This document shows, piece after piece, positions 45,223-53,571 of a DNA stretch of 64,000 bases. The number at the start of each line of letters is the position of its first letter. The first letter of the stretch is position 1. Position numbers and translations under genes: made by a program. Origin of the DNA: Streptomyces misionensis (GTDB lineage: Bacteria > Actinomycetota > Actinomycetes > Streptomycetales > Streptomycetaceae); contig NZ_FNTD01000004.1 in assembly GCF_900104815.1 (NCBI RefSeq), forward strand, positions 8,098,951 through 8,162,950. Reading direction: 5' to 3'. The notes under the pieces were generated by a model. That model saw only the letters and a list, made by a program, of their open reading frames with translations, was not told where the DNA came from and searched no databases.

Positions 45223-48200
45223 GTGTCGAAGGCCTGCGCCGCAAGTACCAGCCGCCCCGCGGACGTGATGTCCGACGTACGAACCGCCTACGACGGCGGA
45301 GCCTACGACGCGGCTCCGACCAAGGGCGACGCCACGGCGAGCGCGACCCTCAAGGAGTACAACGGCACCACCGCCCTCTACCTGGAGTCCGGCGCCACCT
45401 ACGACTCCTACGGCCGTGAGCTGACCAGCACCGACCTGACCGCCGACGTGACGGTCACCGCGGCCGGAACGATCACGCGAACCGAGCGCAAGGACGGCCG
45501 CACCACCACGACCGAACGCACCCCCGCCACCGGTTTCGCCACCACGGTGAAGGTAACCACGCCCCCCGCGAAAGCAGGCGACGCGACCACCGCACAGACG
45601 ACGACCACCACCCAGGACATCCTGCGCGGCCTGCCCCAGGCACAGACCGACACCAACAACAACACCACCAACTTCGCCTACGACGCCCTCGGACGCTCGA
45701 CCAAGGTATGGCTGGCCGACACCCTCACCGGCCAGACCCCCAACTACCAATTCACCTACACGGTCAACGACAACCAGCCAGTCGCCGTGGGCACCAAGAC
45801 GCTCGGCAACAGAAGCGTCCAGCGCACCTCCTACACGCTCTACGACGGCTTCCTGCGACCCCGCCAGACCCAGGACCCAGGCCCGGACGGCGGACGCCTG
45901 CTGACCGACACCTTCTACGACGAACGCGGCCTCGTCTCACAGCAGTTCGCGACCTACTACGCAAACGGGGCACCCAGCACCGGCCTGCTCAAGCCCGCCG
46001 ATGCCCTGAGCGTGGAAACGCAGAGCCGCTACAAGTACGACGGCCTGGGACGCCAAACCGAAGCGAAACAGATCGCAGGCAACGGCGACGGCGGCCCCAC
46101 CCTGGCCACCACCACAACAATCTACGGCGGCGACCGCACCACAGTCATCCCACCCACCGGCGGCACCACCACCACCACGCTCGTCGACGCCCGCGGCCAG
46201 ACCACCGAACTGCGCCAGCACCACACCCCAAGCGCGAACAGCGCATACGACAGCACTAAGTACACCTACACACCGCGCGGAGAACTGAAACGGATCACTG
46301 ACCCGGCAGGCAACACCTGGGCCTACGAATACGACCTGCTCGGCCGGCAGAAGGTGACCACCGACCCGGACAAGGGCACCACCACCAGCACATACGACGA
46401 CCACGGTCAGCTGACCACGACCAAGGACGCCCGCCCCCAAACCCCGGCCCTGTGGCACGGCTACGACAACCTCGGCCGCCAGACCGAACTACGAGAAAGC
46501 TCCGCCACCGGCACCCTGCGCGCCTCCTGGACATACGACACCATCAGCGGCGCCAAGGGCCAACTGGCACAGTCCACCCGCTACAACGACGGCAACGCCT
46601 ACACCACCAAGGTCGTCGCCTACGACCACCTCTACCGCCCACTGCGCACCTCCATATCCATCCCGCCTTCCGAAGGCGATCTCAAGGGCGACTACCTGAC
46701 GGGGACCACGTACAACACATCGGGCACAGTGCAGGGCATCGGCTACCCGAAGGCAGGCTCCCTGCCGGCAGCGACCGTGACCTACACCTACGAGGATGAC
46801 ACCCTGCGCCCGATCACGATGGGCAGCAGCCAGGGCCTGAACTCCGTCACCAGCTACTACCTCACCGGCAAACCATCCCAGTACGAGCTGAGCAAGAGCG
46901 GCAGCAAAAAGACCTGGGTCACCAACACCTACGAGTGGGGCACACAGCGCCTGGAGTCCTCACGGGTCGACCGCCAGGACATCGCCGGCGTCGACCAGAA
47001 CAGCACCTACCACTACGACGACGCCGGCAACGTCCTGTCCGTCTCCGACGCCTCCCGCGACGGGACCGACACCCAGTGCTTCACCTACGACTACCTCGCC
47101 CGCCTCCGCGAAGCCTGGACCCAGAACACCACCAACTGCGCTAGCACCCCCAGCGGCAGTGTGCTGGGCGGCCCGGCCCCCTACTGGACGTCTTACACCT
47201 ACGACCTCGTCGGCAACCGCTCCACGGAAACAGTCCACAACACCGCAGGCGATACCACCAAGGACACCGAGCGCACCTACCACTTCCCTGACCCGGGCAG
47301 CAACCAACCACACGCCCTCTCCTCGATCACGACCACCGGGCCCACCGGCACTGCAGAGGACAGCTACGACTACGACGAGACCGGCAACACCACCGGCCGC
47401 ACCCTGAACGGCACAAAGCAAACACTCGACTGGGACATCGAAGGCCACCTCGCCAAGGTCACCGAACCCGGCGAAGGCAATACCAGCAAGACCACCGAAT
47501 ACCTCTACGACGCCGACGGCAACCGCCTCATCGGCCGCACCCCCACCGAAACCACCCTCTACCTCGGCAACACCGAAATCACCCTGACCAAGGGATCCAC
47601 CACCCCCAAGGCCACCCGCTACTACGACCTCGGCGGCGGCCACACCGCCGTCCAGACCGACGACGGCAACGTCTCCTTCACCCTCGCCGACCACCACGGC
47701 ACCGCCCAACTCGCCATCGACGCCACCACCCAGAAACTCACCCAGCGCCGCACCCTGCCGTTCGGCGGCACCCGCGGCACCGTGCCGACCACATGGCCCG
47801 GCACCAAGGGCTTCGTCGGCGGCACAGACGACACCAAAACCACTGGCCTTACCCACCTCGGCGCCCGCGAATATGACTCCACCACAGGCCGATTCCTCAG
47901 CGTCGACCCCCTCCTCGACAGCAGCGATCCGCAGGCCCTCAACGCGTACGCCTACAGCAACAACAGCCCTGTAACGCACTCCGACCCGGCTGGGTTGTGC
48001 TTCGCCGACGTCTGTGGCGTCGGTACTCCCAAGGGAAACGTGGTCGGTGGCTCAAGCGGCATCATCACAGACGGACCGATCGACCCAGGCAACCCCAGCG
48101 CTGGCAGCTGCCACCACGGACACTGCGGACCCGTCCATTACAACAAGTCGCCACACAACACGGGTAATCCCCGCAGCACCAGCAAGACCAGTAATGATGG

Positions 48201-48834
48201 CGGCACCGTTGTCTACTTCGTTGCCCCGACCATTGAGGACACCACTCCGCAGAGATACCAGTACGAGGTAAACGGAGTCTGCGTTTATGCAGTCGCAGGT
48301 AATTGCAATACTCCTCCGACTCCTCAGACTGCTGAGATCCCTGACCTTCCTTGCGTGGATGGCGATAAACTGTGCGGCATAAGGAATTCCTACTATAAAA
48401 CGATGGTGGCGATGGCTCCTTCTGCCGGTCTGATCGCCGCCAAGGCTTGGGCCGAAGCGAACACTACGAAAGTTTTCCGGGTGGAGAGCTCCGGTAATGC
48501 GAGAATACGTGTTTCGGGAGGCGGATATCCTCTCATTCGAAACCCTAAGAAGATGCTTTTTCTGAACTTCGGCAACAAGAAGAGATTGACCGAATATCTT
48601 GAGCGTAAGAAATCCGACCCGAGGTATTCAGGTAGTACTGTCAAGTCGTTCCGGGTTGACGACTCCTTCGTTCAATGGCTACGAGACACTGCAGTGCCTG
48701 AGAGTATGGCGAAGGATTTTCCTGATGCACCACTGAAGGTCGATATGAAATTCCGGGACCAGTACGGCCTCCGCCCGCAGCACATACAGGAGATGTACAA
48801 CCATATAATCCCGGGTAGTGCGGAAGAGAACTGA
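45223..48834 (+). CDS. Rhs polymorphic toxin, shell and C-terminal tip
   Basis: The in-frame continuation (from 45103; first candidate start GTG 45223) has about 1203 residues with dozens of YD repeats (T-Y-D-x-x-G-R/N patterns such as Y-D-A-L-G-R-S-T). It ends in the Rhs core signature Y-D-S-T-T-G-R-F-L-S-V-D-P (about 47872-47910) and D-P-A-G-L (47985-47996), where toxin release cleavage normally occurs. The remaining 279 residues form the variable tip, with markedly lower G+C content after 48200. Its last 125 residues (K-V-F-R-V-E-S-S-G-N-A-R-I-R-V, M-L-F-L-N-F-G-N, then M-Y-N-H-I-I-P-G-S) look like a compact domain I cannot assign; nuclease or ADP-ribosyl activity is not shown. Immunity candidate follows. 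Confidence 0.9.
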   Translation: MSKACAASTSRPADVMSDVRTAYDGGAYDAAPTKGDATASATLKEYNGTTALYLESGATYDSYGRELTSTDLTADVTVTAAGTITRTERKDGRTTTTERTPATGFATTVKVTTPPAKAGDATTAQTTTTTQDILRGLPQAQTDTNNNTTNFAYDALGRSTKVWLADTLTGQTPNYQFTYTVNDNQPVAVGTKTLGNRSVQRTSYTLYDGFLRPRQTQDPGPDGGRLLTDTFYDERGLVSQQFATYYANGAPSTGLLKPADALSVETQSRYKYDGLGRQTEAKQIAGNGDGGPTLATTTTIYGGDRTTVIPPTGGTTTTTLVDARGQTTELRQHHTPSANSAYDSTKYTYTPRGELKRITDPAGNTWAYEYDLLGRQKVTTDPDKGTTTSTYDDHGQLTTTKDARPQTPALWHGYDNLGRQTELRESSATGTLRASWTYDTISGAKGQLAQSTRYNDGNAYTTKVVAYDHLYRPLRTSISIPPSEGDLKGDYLTGTTYNTSGTVQGIGYPKAGSLPAATVTYTYEDDTLRPITMGSSQGLNSVTSYYLTGKPSQYELSKSGSKKTWVTNTYEWGTQRLESSRVDRQDIAGVDQNSTYHYDDAGNVLSVSDASRDGTDTQCFTYDYLARLREAWTQNTTNCASTPSGSVLGGPAPYWTSYTYDLVGNRSTETVHNTAGDTTKDTERTYHFPDPGSNQPHALSSITTTGPTGTAEDSYDYDETGNTTGRTLNGTKQTLDWDIEGHLAKVTEPGEGNTSKTTEYLYDADGNRLIGRTPTETTLYLGNTEITLTKGSTTPKATRYYDLGGGHTAVQTDDGNVSFTLADHHGTAQLAIDATTQKLTQRRTLPFGGTRGTVPTTWPGTKGFVGGTDDTKTTGLTHLGAREYDSTTGRFLSVDPLLDSSDPQALNAYAYSNNSPVTHSDPAGLCFADVCGVGTPKGNVVGGSSGIITDGPIDPGNPSAGSCHHGHCGPVHYNKSPHNTGNPRSTSKTSNDGGTVVYFVAPTIEDTTPQRYQYEVNGVCVYAVAGNCNTPPTPQTAEIPDLPCVDGDKLCGIRNSYYKTMVAMAPSAGLIAAKAWAEANTTKVFRVESSGNARIRVSGGGYPLIRNPKKMLFLNFGNKKRLTEYLERKKSDPRYSGSTVKSFRVDDSFVQWLRDTAVPESMAKDFPDAPLKVDMKFRDQYGLRPQHIQEMYNHIIPGSAEEN

Positions 48835-48837
48835 ACT

Positions 48838-48867
48838 CGGCGAGGTCCGTTCCGGCGGGCCTCGCCG
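48838..48867 (+). promoter_or_regulatory. hairpin between rhs tip and immunity gene
   Basis: CGGCGAGG (48838-48845) pairs with CCTCGCCG (48860-48867), loop 14 bases, starting four bases after the rhs stop codon. It lies in the leader of the immunity gene; it may protect mRNA or tune downstream translation. Too weak for a firm terminator call. Confidence 0.45.
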
Positions 48868-48889
48868 TCGATCCCTCGGAAGTGGTTTC

Positions 48890-49333
48890 ATGCTGGAGAT
48901 CTGTGCATCCGGTGATGAGGTTAGTCGACTCAGGCTGGCTGATGTCGTTGGAGTGCTTCGTCGCGTTAGAATTATGGGGAAAGTCGGGGAAGAATTTTGG
49001 GATGCCAACCTGCCTGAATGGCTGCTTGATAAATTCTCTCCTGAGCGGACCAGGGAAGAGAAAATGGCATGGCTGACTCAGTGGAGGCGAGCCAGTCTTG
49101 AGGTGCAAGCCCGCATGGTGGCCGAGCAAGGGTGGGAACTTATGCAATGGGCATATTGGTTCGGCGATGAAAACGAAGAATGGGTGCTGTGGTCCGTAGA
49201 GGCTGATGCAATGAACCATTTGCTTAAGATTCGGCTTAAGGGTGCAGATGAGCAGTCGCCTGTCAGTGCGGTGAAGTGGCTCGTTGAGCAGAGCGGTTGT
49301 CACGTGTCTGGAATGACAGTCTTCCAAGAGTAA
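48890..49333 (+). CDS. candidate immunity protein for the Rhs tip
   Basis: From ATG 48890 (GGAAG just upstream) the product has 147 residues: V-S-R-L-R-L-A-D-V-V-G-V-L-R-R-V-R-I-M-G-K, E-F-W-D-A-N-L-P-E-W-L-L-D, then W-E-L-M-Q-W-A-Y-W-F-G-D-E-N-E-E-W-V-L-W-S-V. Acidic, Trp-rich, no signal, G+C near 50%, unlike the core genome and similar to the toxin tip. Size, position 55 bp after the toxin and matching base composition are the usual marks of a cognate immunity gene. Family not recognised. The frame also opens at GTG 48818, overlapping the rhs end, but that N-terminus is not protein-like. Confidence 0.75.
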   Translation: MLEICASGDEVSRLRLADVVGVLRRVRIMGKVGEEFWDANLPEWLLDKFSPERTREEKMAWLTQWRRASLEVQARMVAEQGWELMQWAYWFGDENEEWVLWSVEADAMNHLLKIRLKGADEQSPVSAVKWLVEQSGCHVSGMTVFQE

Positions 49334-49339
49334 CAATCC

Positions 49340-49528
49340 GCACTCGGCGGAAAATGCTCCCGGCTCTTCATCGGCGAACCGCGGCAGGTACCGCCCGCCA
49401 AGGAAGCGCCGACCGTCGAGGAAATCGTCGCCCACCTGCAGCAGATTGACGATCGCAGCAGTTACGACGTCCTTCTCAGCGGCCTCGATGAAATTAACAC
49501 CGCCCTGCCGCTAAAGACTGTCCCGTAA
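49340..49528 (+). pseudogene. C-terminal coding fragment
   Basis: In the frame of 49355 the plus strand reads C-S-R-L-F-I-G-E-P-R-Q-V-P-P-A, then V-E-E-I-V-A-H-L-Q-Q-I, Y-D-V-L-L-S-G-L-D-E-I-N-T-A-L and TAA at 49526-49528. It appears to be the 3' end of a gene whose start is lost. Position suggests a relic of a displaced toxin tip or immunity gene (inference). Confidence 0.4.
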
Positions 49529-49665
49529 CCATTGGCTGGCGCAGGCGTTGAGCCGCCCCCTGTGCTGGCCGCCGGGTGCCGCGGGCGTTGTCAGTGGGCG
49601 AGGGCACACTGAGCGCTTTCAGAGCGGCCACTGATCGGGTGACGGACCGGCGTCCCGCAACGCAC

Positions 49666-49725
49666 GAGGCTCCTGTGCCGTTGAGAGAGATGTTCGACGT
49701 CTCAACTCATCAGCTCAGGAGCCTC
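49666..49725 (+). promoter_or_regulatory. hairpin hiding the transposase ribosome-binding site
   Basis: GAGGCTCCTG (49666-49675) pairs perfectly with CAGGAGCCTC (49716-49725), and inside it TTGAGA (49681-49686) pairs with TCTCAA (49700-49705). The AGGAG ribosome-binding sequence (49717-49721) is within the 3' arm and the TTG start codon follows one base after. In read-through transcripts this would block translation, as known for IS10 and IS50. Confidence 0.65.
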
Positions 49726-49726
49726 G

Positions 49727-50476
49727 TTGGTTCCCTATCCTGCCGCACTTGACCTGCCTCACGCCCTGGTCGAGTGGATAACCATGCTCATCGTCACCCG
49801 TGAGGGTGACCGCCGCTGCAAGCTCCCGCCTCACCAACGTGCTCTCGTCGCCCTGGTCTACCTGCGCCGGCACGACCCGCTCGCGCAGATCGCCGCCGGC
49901 TTCGGCATATCCGTCGGCACCGCCCACGCCTACGTCAACACCGTCGTCGGCCACCTCTCCCGCCGGGCGCCCGGCCTGCTGCGGGTCTTGCGGGAGACCG
50001 ATCCCGAGCACGTCCTGCTCGACGGGACGCTCGCCGAGTGCGACCGCGTCGGCGACAGCCGGGCCGACTTCTCGCAGAAGCACCGCCGTCACGGGGTGAA
50101 CGTGCAGGTCGTGGCCGATCCCGCGGGCAGGCTGCTGTGGATCTCGCCCGCCCGTCCCGGCCGCACCCACGACCTGACCGCGGCCCGCGCCCACCGCATC
50201 ATCCGGATCTGCGAACGCCAGGGCATTCCCGTTCTCGCCGACCGCGCCCACATCGGCGCCGGCTCCTGGGTGACCACGCCGGTCAGACGGCTCCCGCACC
50301 AGGACCTCACCGCGACTCAGCAGACGATCAACCGGGCCCTGTCGGCGGCGCGGGCGCCAGTCGAACGAAGCGTCGCGAGACTGAAGTCCTGGCGCGTCTT
50401 CCGTCGAGCCCGCTGCAGCCCCAACCATATGAGCGTCATCGCCGCCGCCGTCCTCACCCTGGAGAGGCAACGCTGA
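49727..50476 (+). CDS. DDE_4-type transposase (IS5 family)
   Basis: The intact 249-residue product starts at TTG 49727, with AGGAG five bases upstream. An N-terminal helix-turn-helix region ([26 protein letters not shown]) precedes the DDE domain (PF13359): D-G-T-L-A-E-C-D-R (first Asp), [17 protein letters not shown] (second Asp), then [14 protein letters not shown] (Glu). All catalytic residues are present, so it can probably move its IS and related defective copies such as that at 26099. Confidence 0.9.
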   Translation: MVPYPAALDLPHALVEWITMLIVTREGDRRCKLPPHQRALVALVYLRRHDPLAQIAAGFGISVGTAHAYVNTVVGHLSRRAPGLLRVLRETDPEHVLLDGTLAECDRVGDSRADFSQKHRRHGVNVQVVADPAGRLLWISPARPGRTHDLTAARAHRIIRICERQGIPVLADRAHIGAGSWVTTPVRRLPHQDLTATQQTINRALSAARAPVERSVARLKSWRVFRRARCSPNHMSVIAAAVLTLERQR

Positions 50477-50493
50477 AAACGCTCACTGCCTGC

Positions 50494-51081
50494 ATGAGCG
50501 AATCTTCATCCATCGCAGCCGATGCGTCCCATGCCTCCCCTGTCTGGGTGGAGTCGATGGGCGGCCCTTTGATCGTCGTCCCCGTCTCCGCCCTTAGTGC
50601 ATGGTGCGGCTGCACTGAGAGCGGGGTCATGGCAGGAGACGCCACCGCTCCAGACGACTACGACCGGGCCTGTGCGGTGGACGATCTGGCCGATGTGATC
50701 ACCGTTGGCGACAACGGTGCGCAAGCACTGGTGCTGGCGGACGAGCCGGCCACCAGCTGCTACCTGCCCGAGCGCCGAGCGTTCCTGCGGTGGCTTGCCG
50801 CCGACTCTGAGTCCGGACTGAGGGCCGCGGCAGACGCTGTCCTCGCAGATTCGGCCACAGCGTGGGAGGAGTGCGGCACCTGGGCGTCGGGCGGTCCGGC
50901 CGTGCTCATGGACTCCGCCGAAGCGGGCTCCGAACTCGGCATCGAGTATCCCGGCGGCGGGCTGCCCTCCCAGGCATCGGTCCCGCTGCCAGCTGGCCGC
51001 TGGAGGGTCCGGGCCACCCACACCAAGGTGGACAAGGAGAACTGGGTCGGTCTGGTTCAGCTCCTGCCCACCGATTCCTGA
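50494..51081 (+). CDS. orphan Imm21-type immunity protein
   Basis: The 195-residue product (ATG 50494) resembles the Imm21 family (PF15589) of polymorphic-toxin immunity proteins: W-V-E-S-M-G-G-P-L-I-V-V-P, A-W-x-G-C, D-D-Y-D-R-A-C-A-V-D, Q-A-L-V-L-A-D-E-P-A-T-S-C-Y-L-P, L-R-W-L-A-A, W-E-E-C-G-T-W and V-L-M-D-S-A-E-A-G. Cytoplasmic. No toxin gene precedes it: upstream is the IS end, seven bases before the ATG, and downstream an IS701. It was probably part of a toxin-immunity pair before the insertions, or is kept as defence against siblings. Its expression may depend on promoters of the IS. Confidence 0.85.
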   Translation: MSESSSIAADASHASPVWVESMGGPLIVVPVSALSAWCGCTESGVMAGDATAPDDYDRACAVDDLADVITVGDNGAQALVLADEPATSCYLPERRAFLRWLAADSESGLRAAADAVLADSATAWEECGTWASGGPAVLMDSAEAGSELGIEYPGGGLPSQASVPLPAGRWRVRATHTKVDKENWVGLVQLLPTDS

Positions 51082-51111
51082 ACGGGCAGTGCTTCCGTCG
51101 GATGCGGTTAG

Positions 51112-52635
51112 TACTCCAGTCGCAGTTCGCTATCGCTGCTGGTCAGAGCCCTGTTCTGGAGTGTACTCGACTGACGCATCGTCAGATAGGCGGGGTTCGT
51201 GACCTCGAGTGCGACGGGCCGTTGTGCTTGTCGTGCAAGATGATGTGCGGCCCGAGGTCTGATCGGCGGAACTGGAAGAGTTGCTGGTGCGGATCGGTCA
51301 CCGGTTCGGGCGGGTTGATCTGCGGCGGCGGATGCGAGCCTATGTGCATGGCCTGCTCGGGCCGGTGGGCCGCAAGAACAGCTGGCAACTGGCCGAGCAT
51401 GCCGGTCACCGCACTCCCGCCGGGCTGCAGCACCTGCTGAGCCGCGCCTGCTGGGACCCCGACGAGATCCGCGACGACCTGCAGGAATACGTTGCCGAGA
51501 AGCTCGGGACCCCGGCGGGTGTACTGATCATCGACGACACCGGGTTCATCAAGAAGGGCACGGTCTCGGCGGGGGTGCAGCGGCAGTACTCCGGCACCGC
51601 CGGCCGCACGGAGAACTGCCAGATCGGCGTGTTCGCCGCCTACTCCAGCGTCAGAGGCCGGGCGCTGGTGGACCGGGAACTCTACCTGCCGAAGTCCTGG
51701 ACCTCCGATCCGGGCCGCTGCGCCCAGGCGAAGATCCCCGACGGGCGCGCGTTCGCCACCAAGGGCGACCTTGCGAAGGGCATCATCATGCGGGCACTGG
51801 CCTCCCCGCTGCCGATCTCCTGGGTGACCGCCGACTCGGCCTACGGCCAGGAGTGGCGGCTGCGCCGCATGCTGGAGGAGGCCGGCGTCGGCTATGTCCT
51901 GGCCGTGCCAAAGTCACAGCACGTGCACGCCGTTGGCCGCATCGACTTCGCCATCGCCCAGGCCCCCGAGGGCGCCTGGGAACGCCACTCCTGCGGGGCT
52001 GGCGCGAAGGGGCCACGCGTCTACGACTGGGCCGCAGCCCGGCTGCCCGTTATCGACGACTTCGACGGTGATGAGCCCACCCATGACCGGTGGGTGCTGG
52101 CCCGCCGCAGCCTGGCCCGTCCGGACGAGATCGCCTATTACCTCGCCTACGCGCCAGCCGGCACTCCCGTCGCCGAGCTGGCACGGATCGCCGGGGCGCG
52201 CTGGGCGATCGAGGAGGCCTTCCAGGCTGCGAAGAACGAATGCGGCCTGGATCAGTACGAGGTCCGCCGGTATCCCGGCTGGTACCGGCACATCACCCTG
52301 GCCATGCTCGCCCACGCCTTCCTCGCCGCAATGGCCGCCGCTGCGAGGACCGAAAGGGGGGCGGCAGAAACGGTTCCGACGCCCTCGCACCGCTCACCGT
52401 GGCGGAAATCCGGCGACTCCTGGCAACTGGCCGCCCCATGCCGACGCACCTGCGGCACACCGGTCACGCGCTGAACTGGTCTCGTTGGCGTCGCCGTCAC
52501 CAGGCCACCGCCCGCCGCTGCCACTACCACCGTCGCACTCGAGGTCACGAACCCCGCCTATCTGACGATGCGTCAGTCGAGTACACTCCAGAACAGGGCT
52601 CTGACCAGCAGCGATGGCGAATTGCGACTGGAGTA
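51112..52635 (+). mobile_element. IS701-family element with 105-bp terminal inverted repeats
   Basis: Left end 51112-51216 and right end 52531-52635 are inverted copies, matching at about 103 of 105 positions (mismatches near 51126 and 51132). This is far longer than the usual IS701 ends (15-40 bp). Outer flanks are TTAG (51108-51111) and CTAG (52636-52639), both YTAR but not identical. Inside lie one transposase gene with a shifted C-terminus and about 60 bp of leader. Confidence 0.85.
51281..52474 (+). CDS. IS701-family transposase
   Basis: The frame from GTG 51281 gives 397 residues: [33 protein letters not shown] (first Asp), V-T-A-D-S-A-Y-G-Q-E-W-R (second Asp), A-R-W-A-I-E-E-A-F-Q-A-A-K (Glu) and [16 protein letters not shown]. 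It is DDE_5-type (PF13546). An in-frame TGA (51257-51259) just upstream, after V-R-P-E-V, cuts off what looks like an earlier start. After 52365 the expected C-terminal end (A-P-L-T-V-A-E-I-R-R-L-L) is in another frame, so the last 35 residues are aberrant. Activity uncertain. Confidence 0.88.
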   Translation: MLVRIGHRFGRVDLRRRMRAYVHGLLGPVGRKNSWQLAEHAGHRTPAGLQHLLSRACWDPDEIRDDLQEYVAEKLGTPAGVLIIDDTGFIKKGTVSAGVQRQYSGTAGRTENCQIGVFAAYSSVRGRALVDRELYLPKSWTSDPGRCAQAKIPDGRAFATKGDLAKGIIMRALASPLPISWVTADSAYGQEWRLRRMLEEAGVGYVLAVPKSQHVHAVGRIDFAIAQAPEGAWERHSCGAGAKGPRVYDWAAARLPVIDDFDGDEPTHDRWVLARRSLARPDEIAYYLAYAPAGTPVAELARIAGARWAIEEAFQAAKNECGLDQYEVRRYPGWYRHITLAMLAHAFLAAMAAAARTERGAAETVPTPSHRSPWRKSGDSWQLAAPCRRTCGTPVTR

Positions 52636-52654
52636 CTAGAGGGGTGGGCTGTCG

Positions 52655-52810
52655 ATGGCGGGACGTCCTGAGAGCCCACTCGATCCCAGCACCGGGCCGG
52701 TGGCGCGGTTCGCGGCCGAGTTACGCAAACTCTGTGCGGAAGCCGGGAGCCCGACCTACCGGGTGATGGCGCAGCGCGCGGGTCAGGGGGCAAGCACCTT
52801 GTCGCAGGCT
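52655..52810 (+). pseudogene. XRE-type N-terminus of an nSTAND-like regulator, truncated
   Basis: From ATG 52655: M-A-G-R-P-E-S-P-L-D-P-S, V-A-R-F-A-A-E-L-R-K-L, then T-Y-R-V-M-A-Q-R-A-G and A-S-T-L-S-Q-A-A. This is the typical helix-turn-helix N-terminus of Streptomyces WD40/NTPase regulators. It breaks after about 50 residues, where opposite-strand sequence of another gene begins. Confidence 0.6.
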
Positions 52811-52811
52811 G

Positions 52812-52990
52812 CCGGGCGCCTCCGCGGTGTCGAGCAGGAGCGCGGCGGCGACCCGGCTGATGTCCCTGAACGAGATCATCTTCAGGGCGACGTCCTCCGG
52901 CAGCGGCAGCCTCAGCACGATCTCCCCATGCTCCAGGCTCGGTGCCATCACGCTCGCGAAGTTCTCCATGAAGGCGGTCGCGCGAACCAT
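52812..52990 (-). pseudogene. NmrA-like NAD(P)-binding protein fragment
   Basis: The minus strand reads V-R-A-T-A-F-M-E-N-F-A-S-V-M-A-P, I-V-L-R-L-P-L-P-E-D-V-A-L-K and M-I-S-F-R-D-I-S-R-V-A-A-A-L-L-L. It is the middle of NmrA/atypical short-chain dehydrogenase proteins (the R-x-x-x-F-M-E-N motif is characteristic). No Rossmann N-terminus. Head-on junction with the XRE fragment at about 52811. Confidence 0.55.
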
Positions 52991-53571
52991 CGTGCCCCCT
53001 GAGGCCGGACTTCCTCAGGTGCTCCTTGGAGGACTTGCTGGAGTTGGCCGCCGCGGCCGGCCCGCTCGCGGCCGCCCCCGCTGCCTGGACCGCCGACGTC
53101 CTCAGGTACTCGCCGTCCTCGGCCGGCCGGAGCTCGCCGCGGTCTACCTCGCCGCCGCTGCGAGTGCCGCGCGCCACCCTGACACCTTCCCCGCTGGCCC
53201 GGCCGATGCCGTCCTCACCGCGCTCACCCTGAGTCGTGTCCTGCCCGCCCCTTGCCCCTCATGTCCCGGACGCGGTTGAGTTCACCGGCCGGGCATGGTC
53301 CGCTCTGCTGCGCTTCGTGTGGCGTACCGGCACCGGGCCTCGACGGTGACCTGCCGGCCGTCCTGGACCACTTGCACGCCTTCGTCGAGCCCCTGACCCG
53401 TCCCGCCGTCCCACCGGCCGGTTCGGCAGGCCTCGATGGCCGCGTCCTGGAGAGCCGCGGAAGGCAGCGGCGAAGCGAGGCGATGCGACGCGAGCAGAAA
53501 CTCCACTGTCCGCCCTGCCCTTCGACCGGTCAGGGGGTGGACGAGGGGTTCCCGTGTCGCGTCGCTTTGTC
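52991..53571. other. degraded sequence
   Basis: Short coding-like runs in different plus-strand frames (L-E-L-A-A-A-A-G-P-L-A-A-A-P, then L-G-R-P-E-L-A-A-V-Y-L-A-A) suggest a decayed gene, but I cannot identify it. Confidence 0.35.

Larger units (their letters stand above)
49605..50489 (+). mobile_element. IS5-type insertion sequence (DDE_4 transposase), about 885 bp
   Basis: Ends CACTGAGCGCTTTCAG (49607-49622) and GCTGAAAACGCTCACTG (50472-50487) match inversely at about 14 of 17 positions and resemble the ends of the related element at 26099-27068. The transposase stop TGA is part of the right end. The transposase is intact, so this copy may be active. It lies between the immunity gene and an orphan immunity gene. 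Confidence 0.65.
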
